NCBI RefSeq assembly: GCF_036384435.1
Contig: NZ_DASVMI010000135.1
Span: forward strand, 8,015-72,014
Source of the DNA: GSA-30 sp036384435
Lineage (GTDB): Bacteria; Pseudomonadota; Gammaproteobacteria; Xanthomonadales; Rhodanobacteraceae
DNA length: 64,000 bases
Direction of reading: 5' to 3'
The notes beneath the pieces were generated by a model. The model made no database searches, was not told the DNA's origin, and saw nothing but the letters and a program-made list of their open reading frames with translations. Positions 61,032 through 64,000 of the stretch are shown one piece after another (positions within the stretch are counted from its first letter, which is position 1; each line of letters starts with the position of its first letter). Position numbers and translations under genes: made by a program.

Positions 61032-62984
61032 ATGCGTCATCGTCTGGTGCGGACCATGCTGTCCGCGGCCTGCCTGCTGTCCTGCGTTGCTGCCCATGCC
61101 GGCAGTCTCATCCCGGTCGAAGACTTCGCGCGTCGCCCGACCCTTTCGGACCCTGCCTTGTCACCGGATGGTAAATACATCGCCGTGCGCATGGACGACA
61201 ACGATAATCACCAGCACGCACTGGCCGTCTACAAGATCGAAGACATGCAGACGCCGATAAGCTTGCTGCGCATGCCCAAGTTCCAAATGCCACTGAGCGT
61301 TACCTGGGTCAGCCCCACGCGTATCGTGCTGGCCAAAGGTAAGGAGGCCGGGGCGCTCGACAAGCCCACCTTCTATGGCGAGCTGCTTGCCACCGACTAC
61401 GACGGCAAACACCAGGATTATCTATTCGGTTACGACGGCACCGCCGGCAACCGCTCGGCTACGCGAAGCACCGACCAGAGTTGGGGCTTCGTGGCAGGTA
61501 AGCCACCACGCGCCAACGGTCACTTCTACATGAAGACCGAGGCCTGGGACAACCGGGGGCATTACCAGCTTTACGATGTCGACGCCAACACCAGCGCCCG
61601 CAAGCTGATCGGTGACATCGGTTCCATCGGCATGGATTTCCTGATCGGTCCAGACGGTACCGCGCATTTCGCCTACGGCGACGACGATGCCTTCAACTAT
61701 GTGGTGTTTCATCACAACGACAACGGATGGTCCAGGCTGAACCTGGGCAACGCACGTTTCTCACCCTTGTATTTCACGCCGGACGACAAACGCATCTACG
61801 CCAGTTACAGCGCGCAAGGCGGTCCGGCTGCGCTGGTCGAGCAGGATGAAAATGGTGACAACCGCAAAGTGCTCGCGCAGGATGATTTCTCCAGCGTCAA
61901 TGACATCCAGTGGACCGCCGTTCCTTATCAACCATTCGCCAGTACGTCGTCCGCGGGCGTGCCCGCCGTCCACTACATCGATCCGGCATCGGCCACTGCC
62001 AAGCTGCACATGGCCATCAGCCAGAAATTCAAAGGCTATGTGGATTTTCGTCAATTCAGCGAGGATGGCACCGTTCTGCTCTTCAGCGTATCCAGTGATC
62101 GCGATCCGGGCACCTATTACACGATCGACACGCACAACTACAAAGTCCGCAAGCTCTTTTCGATCAAGCCCTGGATCGATCCCACGCGCATGGCCGAGCG
62201 CCGCCCCATGCGCTTCAAGGCGTCCGACGGCATGGAACTGGAAGCGATTCTGACCCTTCCGCCAGGCGCCAACGAAGCTAATCTGCCCATGGTGCTGCTC
62301 CCCCATGGCGGCCCGCACGGTGTGCATGACGACTGGTTCTACGATGACGATGCGCAGTTCCTGGCCAGCCGCGGTTATCTGGTGCTTCAAGTGAACTATC
62401 GCGGTTCGGATGGTCGCGGCTACCTTTTTCAGCGCGCTGGCTATCTGCAGTGGGGCAAACGCATCCAGCAGGACCTCATCGACGGCGTGCAGTGGGCCAT
62501 CGGTGAAAAATTCGCCGATCCACAGCGCATTTGCGTCTACGGCGCCAGCTTCGGCGGCTACTCGGCGATGATGACCACCATTCGCGCCCCGGGCATGTTC
62601 AAGTGCGCGATCGGCTACGCGGGTGTCTACGACTTGGCGATGATGTATTCCAAGGGAGACATCGGCGAGGAAAAGAGCGGTCGTAGCTACCTGCGTGCCG
62701 TCATCGGCAAAGATGACGCCGACTTGGCCGCCCAGTCACCGGACAAGCTTGCCGACAAGATCCAGGTACCCGTGCTGCTGGTCCACGGCGAGGCCGACGA
62801 GCGCGTTCCTTTTGCCCAGGCCAAAGCCATGCGTTCCGCGCTGGACGCCGCGCACAAGCCTTACGAATGGATATCCAGGCCCGGTGAGGGTCATGGCTTC
62901 TATGACGAGAAGAATCGCAGCGACTTCTACAGCGCCATGGCGGCCTTTCTGAACAAGCATATTGGTCCCACGGCAAGCCATTGA
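61032..62984 (+). CDS. S9 family prolyl oligopeptidase-type peptidase (secreted)
   Basis: The protein is 650 residues. It has a signal peptide (RTMLSAACLLSCVAAHA), a beta-propeller region, then an alpha/beta hydrolase with Ser in YGASFGGYSAMM, Asp in HGEADERVPF and His in GEGHGFYDE. It resembles dipeptidyl aminopeptidases/acylaminoacyl peptidases. The start at 61032 has AGGGGG upstream. It is the second S9 enzyme in the window. A TonB-dependent receptor lies just downstream. Confidence 0.93.
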   Translation: MRHRLVRTMLSAACLLSCVAAHAGSLIPVEDFARRPTLSDPALSPDGKYIAVRMDDNDNHQHALAVYKIEDMQTPISLLRMPKFQMPLSVTWVSPTRIVLAKGKEAGALDKPTFYGELLATDYDGKHQDYLFGYDGTAGNRSATRSTDQSWGFVAGKPPRANGHFYMKTEAWDNRGHYQLYDVDANTSARKLIGDIGSIGMDFLIGPDGTAHFAYGDDDAFNYVVFHHNDNGWSRLNLGNARFSPLYFTPDDKRIYASYSAQGGPAALVEQDENGDNRKVLAQDDFSSVNDIQWTAVPYQPFASTSSAGVPAVHYIDPASATAKLHMAISQKFKGYVDFRQFSEDGTVLLFSVSSDRDPGTYYTIDTHNYKVRKLFSIKPWIDPTRMAERRPMRFKASDGMELEAILTLPPGANEANLPMVLLPHGGPHGVHDDWFYDDDAQFLASRGYLVLQVNYRGSDGRGYLFQRAGYLQWGKRIQQDLIDGVQWAIGEKFADPQRICVYGASFGGYSAMMTTIRAPGMFKCAIGYAGVYDLAMMYSKGDIGEEKSGRSYLRAVIGKDDADLAAQSPDKLADKIQVPVLLVHGEADERVPFAQAKAMRSALDAAHKPYEWISRPGEGHGFYDEKNRSDFYSAMAAFLNKHIGPTASH

Positions 62985-63067
62985 TCTGATTGCAGCCCTG
63001 GGGCTCATTCGGCCAGAAATTACAAATTCTTAAGAAAATCAGCTTTCTGGAGAATTCCCCCGACATC

Positions 63068-63093
63068 GCCAGGCGCAAGAAGTTGCGCCTGGC
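63068..63093 (+). terminator. Hairpin after the S9 peptidase gene
   Basis: An 11-bp perfect stem (63068-63078 with 63083-63093) has a GAAG loop. It lacks a T-run, so it may be a weak or factor-aided terminator or a stabilising hairpin. Confidence 0.5.
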
Positions 63094-63270
63094 GGCTTGA
63101 TCGCTTAATTTCGGACCTGTATTGCCGTCCCCGTTTGTAGGCGATACCCGACGCGCGCCTCATCTAAATACAGACGCACGTCATCCACGGAACCCCTTGT
63201 GACCGGCCGAGGAAACGGCCGGCAGAGGGCTGCTGGTTGCTTTACGTCATAACTGGAGCTTTTCTACAAC

Positions 63271-64000
63271 ATGAAGCAGAAAACACTGCTGGCTCGGGCC
63301 ATTGCAGCAGCCCTCGTGCTGCCTATGAGTGCCGCCTTCGCGCAGGACTCGGCCCCACCCGCCGCCTCGACCAAGAATCTCGAAACCATCACCGTCACCG
63401 GCTCACGCATCCGCAGTGTGGATGTGGAGACGGCTCAGCCGATCTTCACCCTCGATCGCCAGGCTATCCAGGCGACCGGATTGACCAATGTCACCGACAT
63501 TCTGGCCCGCCTGCCTTCGGTAGGCACCCCCGACATCACCCCGCAGGACGCCCTGTCCAGCGGCGCGGACGTCGGCGGCCGCTACGTCAACATCCGCAAT
63601 CTCAGTGCACAACGCACGCTGGTACTGGTCAACGGTCGCCGCTGGAGCACCAGCCTGAGCGGCCTGACTGACATCTCGACCATCCCGGTCGCCATCATCG
63701 AACGCATTGATGTACTGAAGGATGGCGCCTCGTCCATCTACGGATCCGATGCGATTGGCGGCGTGGTCAACATCATCACACGCGACCGATTCGATGGCTC
63801 CGAAGTGAACGCGTATTACGGTCAGAACCAGCACGGTGGCGGTGACGGCCAGCAGAAAAATCTCGACTTCACCTGGGGCAAGACCACCGAGAACAACTCG
63901 CTTGTGATCAGTGGCTCCTACCAGGATCAGAAGCCGATGATGGCGCGCTCGCGCGAACTCACGCGCTATGGCCTTGGCCCACGTCATCCCGACGACATGC
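63271..64000 (+). CDS. TonB-dependent receptor, N-terminal part (3' end outside window)
   Basis: The first 243 residues are present. The signal peptide is MKQKTLLARAIAAALVLPMS and ends AAFAQD. The TonB box-like region LETITVTGSRIRSVD follows. The plug domain contains TNVTDILARLPSVGT, YVNIRNLSAQRTLVLVNGRR, IERIDVLKDGASSIYGSDAIGG and VVNIITRD. The barrel begins near residue 185 and runs off the window. The start is ATG at 63271. The neighbouring S9 peptidase hints at peptide-related uptake, but the substrate is unknown. Confidence 0.93.
   Translation, partial: MKQKTLLARAIAAALVLPMSAAFAQDSAPPAASTKNLETITVTGSRIRSVDVETAQPIFTLDRQAIQATGLTNVTDILARLPSVGTPDITPQDALSSGADVGGRYVNIRNLSAQRTLVLVNGRRWSTSLSGLTDISTIPVAIIERIDVLKDGASSIYGSDAIGGVVNIITRDRFDGSEVNAYYGQNQHGGGDGQQKNLDFTWGKTTENNSLVISGSYQDQKPMMARSRELTRYGLGPRHPDDM

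Noticed and set aside
63097..63125. TTGATC-17-TATTGC as promoter of the last TonB-dependent receptor
   Set aside because: Spacing is right but the -10 is poor; I could not distinguish it from chance.
1..64000. CRISPR arrays, prophage, insertion sequences or toxin-antitoxin pairs
   Set aside because: I looked for regularly spaced repeats, transposase or integrase motifs and small paired genes and found none; the dispersed repeats are neither regularly spaced nor identical enough for CRISPR.

Overview
The window looks like chromosomal DNA from a gammaproteobacterium of the order Xanthomonadales, most likely family Rhodanobacteraceae (a Dyella, Luteibacter, Frateuria or Rhodanobacter type). The reasons are high GC, many TonB-dependent receptors, the petABC-sspA-sspB order, the miaB-phoH-ybeY-corC order, the lgt-thyA-folA block, and a pilB-pilC-pilD-coaE cluster with pilin genes nearby. 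The assignment comes from gene content only. No phage, IS element, CRISPR array or rRNA is visible; one tRNA (Asn) is present.

Region by region. 1-12 kb: end of a TonB-dependent receptor, a small periplasmic DUF1161 protein, tRNA-Asn, the nucleosidase PpnN, two more complete TonB-dependent receptors (one Oar-like), and a fused PlsC-like/GNAT acyltransferase. 12-27 kb: core housekeeping genes: MarC, an SDR with monothiol glutaredoxin, Fe-SOD, purEK, a Trm112-like protein, DUF1631-nadC, cytochrome bc1 with sspAB, a DegS-like protease and a lytic transglycosylase. 27-38.7 kb: the miaB operon, containing a frameshifted GNAT gene, then DUF4105, CorA, an S9 peptidase and a POT peptide transporter. 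38.7-57 kb: the type IV pilus region. 57-64 kb: a Nudix/ThiE fusion, folA, thyA, lgt, a second S9 peptidase and the start of another TonB-dependent receptor.

The most interesting part is 38.7-57 kb. Four canonical type IV pilin genes and one degenerate pilin-like gene lie within 5 kb. A phosphoethanolamine transferase gene of visibly lower GC sits among them. They are followed by a TMTC-like GT-C membrane protein, a flippase and a convergent five-gene glycosyltransferase/methyltransferase operon that includes a polyprenyl-phosphate sugar synthase-like GT2. After these come pilB, pilC, pilD and coaE. I read this as a candidate pilin diversification and pilin modification locus, in which PilD processes the pilins, PilB/PilC assemble them, and phosphoethanolamine and glycan enzymes decorate them. 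Two of the pilin genes have good sigma-54 (-24/-12) sites. The leader of the presumed major pilin gene holds a strong G-quadruplex motif (39521-39547), which recalls the G4 that controls pilE variation in Neisseria gonorrhoeae. The functional parallel is inference.

Other notable items: an 18-bp near-perfect inverted repeat next to helically phased GCAA boxes upstream of a TonB-dependent receptor, a dispersed intergenic repeat family (at least five copies), and several enzymes with altered signature residues.
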